Part shown: positions 25,252 to 32,487 of the stretch, piece after piece | How positions within the stretch are numbered: the first letter of the stretch is position 1 | Layout: every line of letters starts with the position of its first letter | DNA from: JBMDXB01 sp048594975 | GTDB taxonomy: Bacteria > Acidobacteriota > Vicinamibacteria > Vicinamibacterales > 2-12-FULL-66-21 | Length of the DNA: 64,000 bases | Assembly (NCBI GenBank): GCA_048594975.1 | Contig: JBMDXQ010000135.1 | Coordinates: forward strand, 10,638 to 74,637 | Reading direction: 5' to 3' | Notes under the pieces: model-generated | The model's database searches: none | The model's input: only the letters and a program-made list of their open reading frames with translations | What the model was told of the DNA's origin: nothing | Made by a program: the position numbers and the translations under genes

Positions 25252-26258
25252 GCCTGGCGCCGGCCGGCCCGCTCGCCCGGCTCGCGGTGGCCGCTGTGCT
25301 GACCGCCTACGTGCTGTGGAAGAGCCATCCGGGCGCCGTCGCGGCGTCCCTTGCAGGCGCACACTGGCGGCTCGTTGCGGCGGCCGTGCTGCTCGTTTTC
25401 GCCGACCGCGCGCTCATGGCCTACCGTTGGGTGGTCCTCCTGTGCATCATCCCGGCGGGCCAGCGGCCGCACTTTGCGGCCATCATGCGGATCTTCTTCG
25501 TCAGCACTTTCCTCGGCACGTTCCTGCCGGCGAGCATCGGCGGCGACGCGGTCCGCGCCTACAGCATGGCACGGCTGAAGGTCTCTGGGAGCGATGCGAT
25601 CGCATCGGTGTTCATGGATCGCATGCTCGGCGTCGCCTCGCTCCTGCTGATGGCAGTGGTCGGGCTGTTCCTCGCGCGCGACCTGGCGTCGAACCGGACG
25701 ATCGTCGCCGCGCTGGCGGTCGCTGCCGGCGCCTGCGCCGTCACCCTGATGGTCGTCTTCGTTCCCGGCGCGAGCCGCCTCGCCGGCACGCTGCGGGCAC
25801 GGCTGCCTACGCCCGCCCACGGGCCGGCGATCCGCGTTCTCGAGTCGGTTCGCCGGTACAGCGCGCACCACCGCCGGCTCATGAATGTCCTCGCCGGCTC
25901 GATCGCGGTGCAGGTGCTCCGTGTGGTGCAGGCGCTCCTCCTCGGCGCAGCAGTGGGCATCGCGGCGCCGTTGTCGGCGTACTTCGCGTTCGTTCCCCTG
26001 ATCCTCCTCGTGATGCTGCTGCCGGTGACGTTCAACGGCATCGGCACGAGCCAGGCGGCGTTCGTGTGGTTCTTCGCTCGAGCCGGCGTTCCCCCCGCGC
26101 CCGCCTTCGCACTGTCGGTGCTGTTCGTCGCGCTCGGCGTGGTGGGCAACCTGCCAGGGGCGGTTCTCTACGTCCGGCGAAGCCGTGAGGAGCCTCCGGC
26201 GAATGTCGGCCAGCCCTATGGTGGTCCGCCAAAGCCTTCGGCGAAACAGGACGCCTGA
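25248..26258 (+). CDS. AglD-like / LPG-synthase transmembrane-domain protein
   Basis: A 336-residue multi-pass membrane protein of the same family as the one at 9624. The signature TFLPASIGGDAVRAYSM is at about 84-100, and TFNGIGTSQAAFVWF is near the end. It is a likely lipid-linked saccharide translocator or related membrane factor. The start GTG 25248 overlaps the preceding TGA. The last 26 or so residues (after VLYVRRSRE) are polar and Pro-rich and are encoded by a repeat-like palindromic stretch, suggesting that the natural C-terminus was extended by a repetitive element. Confidence 0.82.
   Translation: MSLAPAGPLARLAVAAVLTAYVLWKSHPGAVAASLAGAHWRLVAAAVLLVFADRALMAYRWVVLLCIIPAGQRPHFAAIMRIFFVSTFLGTFLPASIGGDAVRAYSMARLKVSGSDAIASVFMDRMLGVASLLLMAVVGLFLARDLASNRTIVAALAVAAGACAVTLMVVFVPGASRLAGTLRARLPTPAHGPAIRVLESVRRYSAHHRRLMNVLAGSIAVQVLRVVQALLLGAAVGIAAPLSAYFAFVPLILLVMLLPVTFNGIGTSQAAFVWFFARAGVPPAPAFALSVLFVALGVVGNLPGAVLYVRRSREEPPANVGQPYGGPPKPSAKQDA
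26196..26250. repeat. REP-like palindromic stretch inside a gene 3' end
   Basis: Two related blocks occur: CTCCGGCGAATGTCGG (from about 26196) and GTCCGCCAAAGCCTTCGGCG (26224-26243). The latter folds as CGCC-AAAGCCTTC-GGCG. Sequences of the type CCGCCAAAGCCTTCGGCG are common intergenic repeats in acidobacterial DNA as far as I recall. Here the stretch is translated as the protein tail. Confidence 0.4.
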
Positions 26259-26271
26259 TGGGAAGCGCGGC

Positions 26272-26293
26272 GCGCAGCCCTGAAGGGCTGCGC
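26272..26293. terminator. Operon terminator hairpin
   Basis: GCGCAGCCCT pairs perfectly with AGGGCTGCGC around GA, 14 nt after the stop at 26258 and before a convergent gene. No strong T-run is present on the plus strand. Confidence 0.6.
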
Positions 26294-26368
26294 CGCTTCA
26301 CCACCGCGCCCCGACCACGCTCCTCCTTTTCGTGCTCGTGCTGAGTCTCTCCGGCAAGACACGCCAGG

Positions 26369-26914
26369 CTATCGGAGTCCCAGCTGCGCCGCGCGCCGTT
26401 GGTTTTCCTCTGCCTGGCGGTAGTGCGCCGCCGACAACCTGTACGACAGGTACGACGCCAACCCGATCCGCTGCAGCCATCCCAGCGTGCGCACCAGCTT
26501 CCGGTGCTTCGGGAACCGATCGGCCAGCGTGTGCTCGAAGATATGGCTGGTGACGTTGGTGACGACCGACACCTGCAGGTTCAGAAACGCGTCCTGCAGG
26601 ATCCGCTGCCGCCCCACCTGGTAGCTCACGGGCATGTCGTTCGGGCGGCCGCTGATCGTGAAGCGCTCGTTGCGCTCGAGATATCCGTTCCTGAAGAACG
26701 GCTGAGAACTGTGCCAGTCGCGCATCGTCGCGTCGTAGGCGATCGCCGCCGGCGCGTAGGTGGTCGGATCGAGGACGACGTTCTTCAACGTGTCGCCGAG
26801 CAACGACGGTTGCTCCTGGGCGAAGGCGGCAGGCGCCGCGAGGACGACGACGAACACCGCGCAGAGCGTCGAGGCGGTCGAACGGCGAGCCCACTGCTGC
26901 ACCCGACTGAGCAT
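26369..26914 (-). CDS. Exported protein of unknown function
   Basis: A 181-residue protein with a clear signal peptide (CAVFVVVLAAPAAFAQEQ, cleavage after AFA). The mature part is mostly helical and polar, with DPTTYAPAAIAYDATMRDW and a basic C-terminus (HYRQAEENQRRAAQLGLR). I recognise no family. It follows the radical SAM gene on the same strand after a 134-nt gap containing a hairpin, so it may be transcribed alone. Confidence 0.65.
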   Translation of the reverse strand: MLSRVQQWARRSTASTLCAVFVVVLAAPAAFAQEQPSLLGDTLKNVVLDPTTYAPAAIAYDATMRDWHSSQPFFRNGYLERNERFTISGRPNDMPVSYQVGRQRILQDAFLNLQVSVVTNVTSHIFEHTLADRFPKHRKLVRTLGWLQRIGLASYLSYRLSAAHYRQAEENQRRAAQLGLR

Positions 26915-26942
26915 TCAACACCTCCGACGCTCCAAACAGCAA

Positions 26943-26957
26943 AGGGCGGACCGCCCT
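26943..26957 (-). terminator. Hairpin after the second radical SAM gene
   Basis: AGGGCGG and CCGCCCT are complementary with a minimal loop, in the gap between the stop at 27049 and ATG 26914 on the minus strand. Confidence 0.4.
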
Positions 26958-27048
26958 CGGGCGTCTCAGCCGTGTTCAGTGGACTGGCTCTTGCAGCGAG
27001 CCGGCGATGGCGTGGTCTGTGAAGGAGGTCTTCGCGAGTCCGGCTGTT

Positions 27049-28158
27049 CTAGTTTCCGAGGTTCTCACTCTGAACCGGCGCGGCCGCGATCTCGCCGTTC
27101 GCGCCGCGCGCGGTGACCGCGCGCGCGAGGTTGCTCAATACCGTCGGGTAGGCTTCGCACGGCGTCCAGCAGTGCGGGCAATTCTCGTCGATGACGTCGC
27201 GGCGCAGCTCGACGCGTTTCGGTGAAGCCCACATCGCCGCGAGATCGAACGCGGATTCCCGCAGGTTGCCGATCTTCTCGTCCCAGATCGAGCAGGGGAA
27301 CAGATTCCAGTAGGCGTCGATGAAGCACGAGGTGGAGAGCGCGGTGCACGGCAGCGGCGACCGGCCGGTCTCGAAGTAGGTCGGCACCAGCGTCTGGTAG
27401 CGGTTCTCGAGAAAGTGCACGGGATGCAGGCCCGCGCCGTTCCGGCGGCGGTGTTCGGCAATCGCGCGGGCGACCCGCACGCGGTCGACGGCGATGGCCC
27501 GTCCCAGATTATCGAAGTAGTGACCGGACTCGTGACCGACGTTCAGGTGCAGGTCGGTGCGCGCGAAGTCGGGAATCTCCTCGCGCACGGCGTCGATCGT
27601 CGCCTCGACGAAATCGGCGTTCTTGGTCAGCAACGTCATGCCGGCGACGACCTGGAAGTTCGAGCGGCGGATGCCGCGCAGCCGGCGCAGCGTCTCGATC
27701 GCGCGCTCCCAGCTGCCCGGCAACCCGCGCATCTCCTCGTGCAGCGCTTTCGGCCCGTCCAGGCTGATCGTCACCATCAGCCGGCCGATGCCGCGCGCCA
27801 GCGTGCGCTCGACGAGCTGCACGGTCTTGTCGCCGAACCATCCGGTGGTGGGGAAGTTCAACAGGAACAACGAGCGGCAGCGCTGAATCGCGCCGACCAG
27901 CTCGTCCAGATCGCGGCGCATGAACAACTCGCCGCCGGTCAGGTGCACCCAGCGGAACTGCGGCCACCGCTCGAAGAACAGCCCGACCTCCGCCGGCGTC
28001 ATCTCGTTCACGCTCTTCTTCTGCCAGATGTTGCACATCTCGCAGCGGAAGTTGCACTTGTAGGTCGCCACGAAAGTGACCTTGTACGGCAGCCGCGGCG
28101 CGCGGACGTTGGCGGCCACGATTTCCGTGAACAGGCCGAGCTGGCGGATGGCGGACAA
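27049..28158 (-). CDS. Radical SAM enzyme with SPASM domain
   Basis: A 369-residue protein. The cluster-binding motif is CNFRCEMC (in TYKCNFRCEMCNIWQ, about 32-46), then HLTGGELFMR and MVTISLDGP. The C-terminal SPASM Cys set is in SCFIDAYWNLFPCS and CPHCWTPCEAYP. It is similar in architecture to the enzyme at 24088 but clearly a different protein. The promoter region is shared with the divergent GT2 operon at 28246. The substrate is unknown; its neighbours are all glycan genes. Confidence 0.85.
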   Translation of the reverse strand: MSAIRQLGLFTEIVAANVRAPRLPYKVTFVATYKCNFRCEMCNIWQKKSVNEMTPAEVGLFFERWPQFRWVHLTGGELFMRRDLDELVGAIQRCRSLFLLNFPTTGWFGDKTVQLVERTLARGIGRLMVTISLDGPKALHEEMRGLPGSWERAIETLRRLRGIRRSNFQVVAGMTLLTKNADFVEATIDAVREEIPDFARTDLHLNVGHESGHYFDNLGRAIAVDRVRVARAIAEHRRRNGAGLHPVHFLENRYQTLVPTYFETGRSPLPCTALSTSCFIDAYWNLFPCSIWDEKIGNLRESAFDLAAMWASPKRVELRRDVIDENCPHCWTPCEAYPTVLSNLARAVTARGANGEIAAAPVQSENLGN

Positions 28159-28245
28159 TCTGACTCCTCGGAAGACGCCCGGGCGAGAACGATCGATCGT
28201 ACCAGACGGCGCGCGGAAGGGTCAAGCGCGTATCGCCCTAAGATC

Positions 28246-28275
28246 TTGACGCCGTTCGAGTAACGCCACTATACT
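28246..28275 (+). promoter_or_regulatory. Promoter of the GT2/GT-C/epimerase operon
   Basis: TTGACG (28246-28251), an 18-bp spacer and TATACT (28270-28275). The predicted start of transcription is near 28282, just before a 16-codon reading frame at 28290. Confidence 0.72.
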
Positions 28276-28289
28276 CGGCGCTTCTGCGC

Positions 28290-28340
28290 ATGCGTGTCCT
28301 GCTCAACGACCGGCCGGCCGCGACGGCGGCGAGCGCGTGA
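28290..28340 (+). CDS. Possible 16-codon leader peptide
   Basis: ATG 28290 opens a 16-residue frame (MRVLLNDRPAATAASA) whose TGA overlaps the GTG start of the GT2 gene (GTGA). It starts about 8 nt after the predicted transcription start and has no strong ribosome-binding site. It could couple translation of the GT2 gene, whose GTG otherwise lacks a leader signal. Alternatively it could be a chance frame or the remnant of a GT start (MRVLLNDRP is GT-like). Confidence 0.3.
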   Translation: MRVLLNDRPAATAASA

Positions 28341-29011
28341 CCGCTCCCACGACCACGATAGTCATCCCCGCGAAAAACGAGGCCGGGCTCATTGCTGAAA
28401 TCGTCGACGCGGTACGCCCGTACGGCGACGTGCTGGTCATCGACGGGCACTCGACCGACGGCACGCGCGAGATTGCCGCCGCATGCGGCGCCCGCGTGGT
28501 GCTCGACGGCGGACGCGGCAAGGGTCAGGCGCTCCGGCAATCGCTGCGCGAGACGACCAGCGACATCGTCGTGTTCATCGACGCGGACGGGTCGCACGAC
28601 CCGCGGGACATCCCCGCGCTGATCGCGCCGATCGCCGTCGGCGAGGCGGACCTCGTCATCGGCTCGCGCGGCAAGGGCGGCAGCGACGAACTGCACGGCA
28701 CCTTCGAGCAGTTCATCCGCTATGTGGGCTCGCAGCTGATCATGCTCGCGATCAACTATCGCTGGAACGTCCGCCTCACCGACAGCCAGAACGGCTTCCG
28801 CGCGATCCGGCGGGAGGCGGCGCTGGCGCTCGGCATGAAGTCCAACCTGACGACCATCGAGCAGGAGATGCTGATGCTCGCGCTCAAGCGCGGTTACCGC
28901 GTGACCGAGATCGCGAGCCATGAGTACGAGCGGCGCTGGGGCACGTCGAAGGTCGTCGTCTGGAAGCTCTGGTGGGCGTACCTCTGGTCCTTCGCCCGCA
29001 ACATCTTCTGA
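28337..29011 (+). CDS. Glycosyltransferase family 2 (polyprenyl-phosphate sugar synthase-like)
   Basis: A 224-residue GT-A enzyme. TIVIPAKNEAGLIAEIVDAV, VIDGHSTDGT, FIDADGSHDPRDIP (DAD at the metal site) and DSQNGFRAIRRE are all typical of dolichol-phosphate mannose synthase-like GT2. Basic aromatic residues close to the C-terminus (VVVWKLWWAYLWSFARNIF) could be a membrane-associated helix. The expected product is polyprenyl-phosphate sugar, which the GT-C-like enzyme encoded directly downstream could use. Confidence 0.87.
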   Translation: MTAPTTTIVIPAKNEAGLIAEIVDAVRPYGDVLVIDGHSTDGTREIAAACGARVVLDGGRGKGQALRQSLRETTSDIVVFIDADGSHDPRDIPALIAPIAVGEADLVIGSRGKGGSDELHGTFEQFIRYVGSQLIMLAINYRWNVRLTDSQNGFRAIRREAALALGMKSNLTTIEQEMLMLALKRGYRVTEIASHEYERRWGTSKVVVWKLWWAYLWSFARNIF

Positions 29012-29015
29012 CGCC

Positions 29016-30737
29016 GTGACGCTCACCAGCCGACGCGCGGCGTGGATACTCACCGGGATCACGGCGCTCGGCGGCTTCCTCCGCTTCTACAATCTCGCGT
29101 GGGGTGCGCCCTACTACCACTTCCACATCGACGAGCACTTCGTGCTCGGCCCGGCCGATTCGATGCACCGCAGCATGCGCGACGCCGTGATGTGGCCGAA
29201 GTTCTTCATGTACTCGCCGCTGTTGATGTACCTGGTGAAGATCGCCCGCACGGTGTTCGAAGCGGTCGGACATCCGCTGGATCTCTCCGTTCCGCGAGAT
29301 GCCCTGATCTACACCGTGCTCGGCCGATCGATCTCGGCGGCATTCGGAACGGCGACGATCCCGGTGCTGTACTTCATCGCCCGGCGTCTCGCCGGCCGGC
29401 TGGCCGGCCTGCTCGCGGCCACGCTGCTGGCGTGCTCCGTGATTCACCTGCGCGACTCGCACTTCGCCACCACCGACGTGAGCCTCACGCTGGCGTGCGC
29501 GGTCGCGTTGCTCGCAGCGATCCGGATCGTGGAGCGCGGCGACCTGGGGTCGCTCGTCGGCGCCGGCGCCGCCTGCGGCGCCGCCGTGCTGTTCAAGTAT
29601 TCGGGAGCATTCGTGCTGGGGGTGATTGGCCTCGCGTATCTGCTCGCGCCCGGGCGTCCCCCCGCCCTCCGACCCCTTGCGGCCTGGGCACGATGGGCGG
29701 TCCGCGGAACCACCCCGATTGTCGTGGGCGCGGTCACGTTCTCGCTCCTGGATCCTCTGATGTTCCAGTACTGGGACAAGTTCCAGGCCGACGTGAAGTC
29801 GTGGGTGGTCGACCCGCTCTCGGGTGCGACGAAGCCGATCTGGACGGCGCAGTTCGCTGATGTCGGTTCCCCGCCGCTGTACTGGTTCACCAACCTTCTC
29901 TGGTGGGGCGTCGGACCGGCGCTGGAAATTGCCGGGCTCGCGGGCATTGTCTGGTTGCTGGCGCGGCGCGATCGCAGGTCGTTCGTCGCGGGCAGCTTTG
30001 CGATTCTGTATTACCTCGCGGCCGCCATGAACAACCGCGCGCCGTTCATCCGCTACGTCCTGCCGCTCTGTCCGGCGCTCGCGGTGGCAGCGGCCGTGCT
30101 GGGTACGGACTGGATCCGGAGTCGATGGCGGCCGGCGCTCGCCCGGACGATGACGGCACTCGTTGTCGGCGTCACAGCCCTGTATGCCGCCGCGTACATG
30201 AACGTCTTCCACGCGCCGGACGCCCGGCTGGCCGCGTCGAGATGGCTCGTCCAGCGGGTGCCGCAGGGCTCGACGATCCTCGTCGAACCGTCACACAACA
30301 CTCCGCCGATGGGCTCGTACTTCACCTCCCCCGATTTCTACCGCGACTACGTGCTCTGGGGAGATCACAACGGCCACCGCGAACGCCACGACTACTATCA
30401 CCTGTTCACGCTCGACACCTACCGGTTCCTGTACAACCCGGGTGTCAGTGACCAGACGCGCAGCGACTACATCGCGTCGCGTCTCCGGCTCGCGGATTAC
30501 CTGGTGATCGACGACACCTTCCTGCAGTTCTACCGGCACCTGCCGGCGTCGACGCACCGCGTGGCGAAACAGTTTTACGTCGATTTGTTCGCTGGCCGCC
30601 TGGGGTTCAGGCTGATGAAGACCTTCAAGGTCTATCCGTCCCTGTTCGGCGTTCGCATCAACGATGATGCCGCGGAGATGACGTTCCGGTTGTTCGACCA
30701 CCCGCGGGTGTTCGTCTTCCAGCGGGTATCGTCGTGA
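29016..30737 (+). CDS. GT39/PMT-like membrane glycosyltransferase
   Basis: A 573-residue protein with about twelve membrane segments. The N-terminal loop contains PYYHFHIDEHFVLGPAD with a D-E pair, as in protein mannosyltransferase/ArnT-type enzymes. An exported C-terminal half follows (RDYVLWGDHNGHRERHDYY). The start is GTG 29016 (V-T-L-T-S-R-R), 4 nt after the GT2 stop; longer N-termini are Ser/Gly-rich shadow. It probably transfers a sugar from the lipid donor made by the GT2. Its stop overlaps the next GTG. Confidence 0.8.
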   Translation: MTLTSRRAAWILTGITALGGFLRFYNLAWGAPYYHFHIDEHFVLGPADSMHRSMRDAVMWPKFFMYSPLLMYLVKIARTVFEAVGHPLDLSVPRDALIYTVLGRSISAAFGTATIPVLYFIARRLAGRLAGLLAATLLACSVIHLRDSHFATTDVSLTLACAVALLAAIRIVERGDLGSLVGAGAACGAAVLFKYSGAFVLGVIGLAYLLAPGRPPALRPLAAWARWAVRGTTPIVVGAVTFSLLDPLMFQYWDKFQADVKSWVVDPLSGATKPIWTAQFADVGSPPLYWFTNLLWWGVGPALEIAGLAGIVWLLARRDRRSFVAGSFAILYYLAAAMNNRAPFIRYVLPLCPALAVAAAVLGTDWIRSRWRPALARTMTALVVGVTALYAAAYMNVFHAPDARLAASRWLVQRVPQGSTILVEPSHNTPPMGSYFTSPDFYRDYVLWGDHNGHRERHDYYHLFTLDTYRFLYNPGVSDQTRSDYIASRLRLADYLVIDDTFLQFYRHLPASTHRVAKQFYVDLFAGRLGFRLMKTFKVYPSLFGVRINDDAAEMTFRLFDHPRVFVFQRVSS

Positions 30738-31777
30738 CGTGCGTCGTGACGGGCGCCACCGGGTTCGTCGGCAGGCGCTTGATGCTGCAGTTGCTCGCGG
30801 CCCGCCCCGCGGGCGACATCCTCTGCCTGGTGAAGCCGTCGCGCAAGGCGCGGGAGGCGGCGGCGCTCGAGGCATTCCGCGCCGCGGGCGTACGGCTGAT
30901 CGAAGCCGACCTGGCGCAGCCGGTGCCGCACCCACCGCCGGACGCGCCCATCGACGCCGTCTATCATCTCGCCGCGAACATCGACACCGCGGCGACCGGT
31001 GCCCACCTGCACGTCAACGACCGCGGGACGGCACACCTGCTCGCGTGGCTGGGCGATCGGCTGCGCGGCGCTCGGATCATCTACAGCAGCTCCATCGCCG
31101 TGCACGACCGGCGCGGCACCAGCCGGGATCGGCCACTCGACGAGTCGAGTCCGTTTCACCCGAGAACGGAATACGGCGTCACCAAGCGGCGCGGCGAGCG
31201 AATCCTGCAGGCAGCGGCATCGACGCGGGGGTACACCTATACGATCCTGAGGCTGGCAACGGTGTACGGTCCCGATCCCAAGGCCGGAGGCCTGTTCGAC
31301 GCGTTCGCGCAATACGCCGTCAAGCGCCGACTCACCGGACGCCTGGACTGGCCGGGGCGGACCAGCATCATCCATGCAGACGATGCCGCCACATTGATGA
31401 TTGACCTGGCGCAGCGGCCCGAGGCGGCAAACGAGATCTACTGCGTCGCCAACCCGGAGGCCCCCACGGTCGCGGAACTGGCGGCGGAAATCGGCCGCGC
31501 GACCGGCCACCCCGTTGCGACGCTGCGCATTCCTGGCTGGATCTGGCGGGTCGTTCGCGCCGTCGCCTGTAACCCCGTCTTGTACGCGCTCACCCCACAC
31601 CGAGCACGTCTGAGATTGTGGCGACTGAGCCTGATCGTCGACCACGGCTTCTGGTACGACACCTCGAAGCTGCAGCGTGTCTGGACGCGCGAACCCCGGC
31701 GGCTGTCCGAGGGACTCGCAGGAATGTTCGGCTCGACGCCGCAGCCGAACGTGGGGGAAGGGAGACGGAGCGCATGA
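30734..31777 (+). CDS. NAD-dependent epimerase/dehydratase
   Basis: A 347-residue extended SDR. VTGATGFVGRRLM is at the N-terminus, IYSSSIAVHD carries the Ser, and EYGVTKRRGE carries YxxxK. The start is GTG 30734, overlapping the GT-C stop (GTGA). The C-terminal 70 residues are basic and less family-like (RLRLWRLSLIVDHGFW), consistent with 3-beta-HSD/epimerase relatives. It is the last gene of this operon; two hairpins follow. Confidence 0.83.
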   Translation: MTCVVTGATGFVGRRLMLQLLAARPAGDILCLVKPSRKAREAAALEAFRAAGVRLIEADLAQPVPHPPPDAPIDAVYHLAANIDTAATGAHLHVNDRGTAHLLAWLGDRLRGARIIYSSSIAVHDRRGTSRDRPLDESSPFHPRTEYGVTKRRGERILQAAASTRGYTYTILRLATVYGPDPKAGGLFDAFAQYAVKRRLTGRLDWPGRTSIIHADDAATLMIDLAQRPEAANEIYCVANPEAPTVAELAAEIGRATGHPVATLRIPGWIWRVVRAVACNPVLYALTPHRARLRLWRLSLIVDHGFWYDTSKLQRVWTREPRRLSEGLAGMFGSTPQPNVGEGRRSA

Positions 31778-31783
31778 CGGGCG

Positions 31784-31829
31784 GCTGCCGTGGGCAGCGA
31801 CTGGCCCTCAACGCCGGCCCGGCCGGCGT
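31784..31829. terminator. Two hairpins between convergent genes
   Basis: GCTGCC-GTG-GGCAGC (31784-31798) and ACGCCGGCC-C-GGCCGGCGT (31811-31829). The second touches the stop codon of the leftward regulator gene. They probably terminate transcription from both sides. Confidence 0.55.
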
Positions 31830-32323
31830 CAGTGCCGCTGGCGCTTCTTCGATTCGAGCACGATGATCGTACGCTCCTGCAGCGAGACGTCATGCGAACG
31901 CCGCGCCTCGCGGAGAATGTCGGCAATACCTTCGAGCGTTTGACGCTCGGCGTCGTCGAGCCCGGCGTCGAGCGCGTCGCGCACGGCCAGCTCGAGCCGG
32001 GGAATCGAATTCGGCACCTCGAGCGAGATGAGCGCACGCCCATTCCCCACCGGCACCAGCTGAACGCCCGGCAGTTTCTTGAGCGCCCTCGCGGGGCTGA
32101 CGACGATCACCGCGTGGTTACCGTACGTGGACAACTCCGCCGGCCGGACCGCACGCCGAGCCCTCGTCCGTTGTCGCTCCACGAGCATCACAATCGCGCG
32201 GCCGAGGTCCGAATCTACCGCCTTGAGCCGTGCGACGACATCCTCTGGCAGCGTCACGGTCACGGGGTGTGAGGGCCTGCCGTACTTGTGCGGACGTCCG
32301 GGTCCGTGCCTGATGGCCTTCAT
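31829..32323 (-). CDS. Ribbon-helix-helix-like transcriptional regulator
   Basis: A 164-residue basic protein. The N-terminal GPGRPHKYGRPSHPVTVTLP contains two GRP-type minor-groove motifs. It runs into VTVTLPEDVVARLKAVDSDLG, which looks like a ribbon-helix-helix strand and first helix. The remaining 100 residues (AVIVVSPARALKKLPGVQLV and ALISLEVPNSIPRLELAVRD) form an alpha/beta part I cannot name. ATG 32323 is the family-like start; upstream the frame is improbable. It faces the lipoprotein promoter across an AT-rich region with three direct repeats, a likely operator. Confidence 0.65.
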   Translation of the reverse strand: MKAIRHGPGRPHKYGRPSHPVTVTLPEDVVARLKAVDSDLGRAIVMLVERQRTRARRAVRPAELSTYGNHAVIVVSPARALKKLPGVQLVPVGNGRALISLEVPNSIPRLELAVRDALDAGLDDAERQTLEGIADILREARRSHDVSLQERTIIVLESKKRQRH

Positions 32324-32364
32324 GGGTGGAAGACCCGATTGTAGCCGATGCGCGGCCGCGCCGA

Positions 32365-32422
32365 GGCATTTTCTCGGCCAGCCATTTTTCTCGACAAAAA
32401 TACTGCGTCGGCATTTTTTGCG
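32365..32422. promoter_or_regulatory. Three direct repeats in an AT-rich island (probable operator)
   Basis: GGCATTTTCTCG (32365-32376), GCCATTTTTCTCG (32381-32393) and GGCATTTTTTGCG (32410-32422) share the pattern G-(G/C)-CATTTTT-(C)-(T/G)CG. They stand out in GC-rich DNA, and the third abuts the -35 element at 32423. They lie between the regulator start (32323) and the lipoprotein promoter, so the adjacent ribbon-helix-helix-like protein is the obvious candidate ligand (inference). Confidence 0.6.
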
Positions 32423-32452
32423 TTGAAAACGCTCGGGGGCTCTGGCTATACT
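32423..32452 (+). promoter_or_regulatory. Promoter of the second lipoprotein pair
   Basis: TTGAAA (32423-32428), an 18-bp spacer and TATACT (32447-32452). It begins at the base following the third direct repeat, so binding there would block RNA polymerase. Confidence 0.7.
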
Positions 32453-32487
32453 GCCCGTGTCCATTGCCTACAGAGGAGCCGTTCATC

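Noticed and set aside
26298..26942. Alternative 214-codon frame over the exported protein
   Set aside because: It has high Arg content and no signal peptide, whereas the frame 26369-26914 has a clear signal peptide and normal composition.
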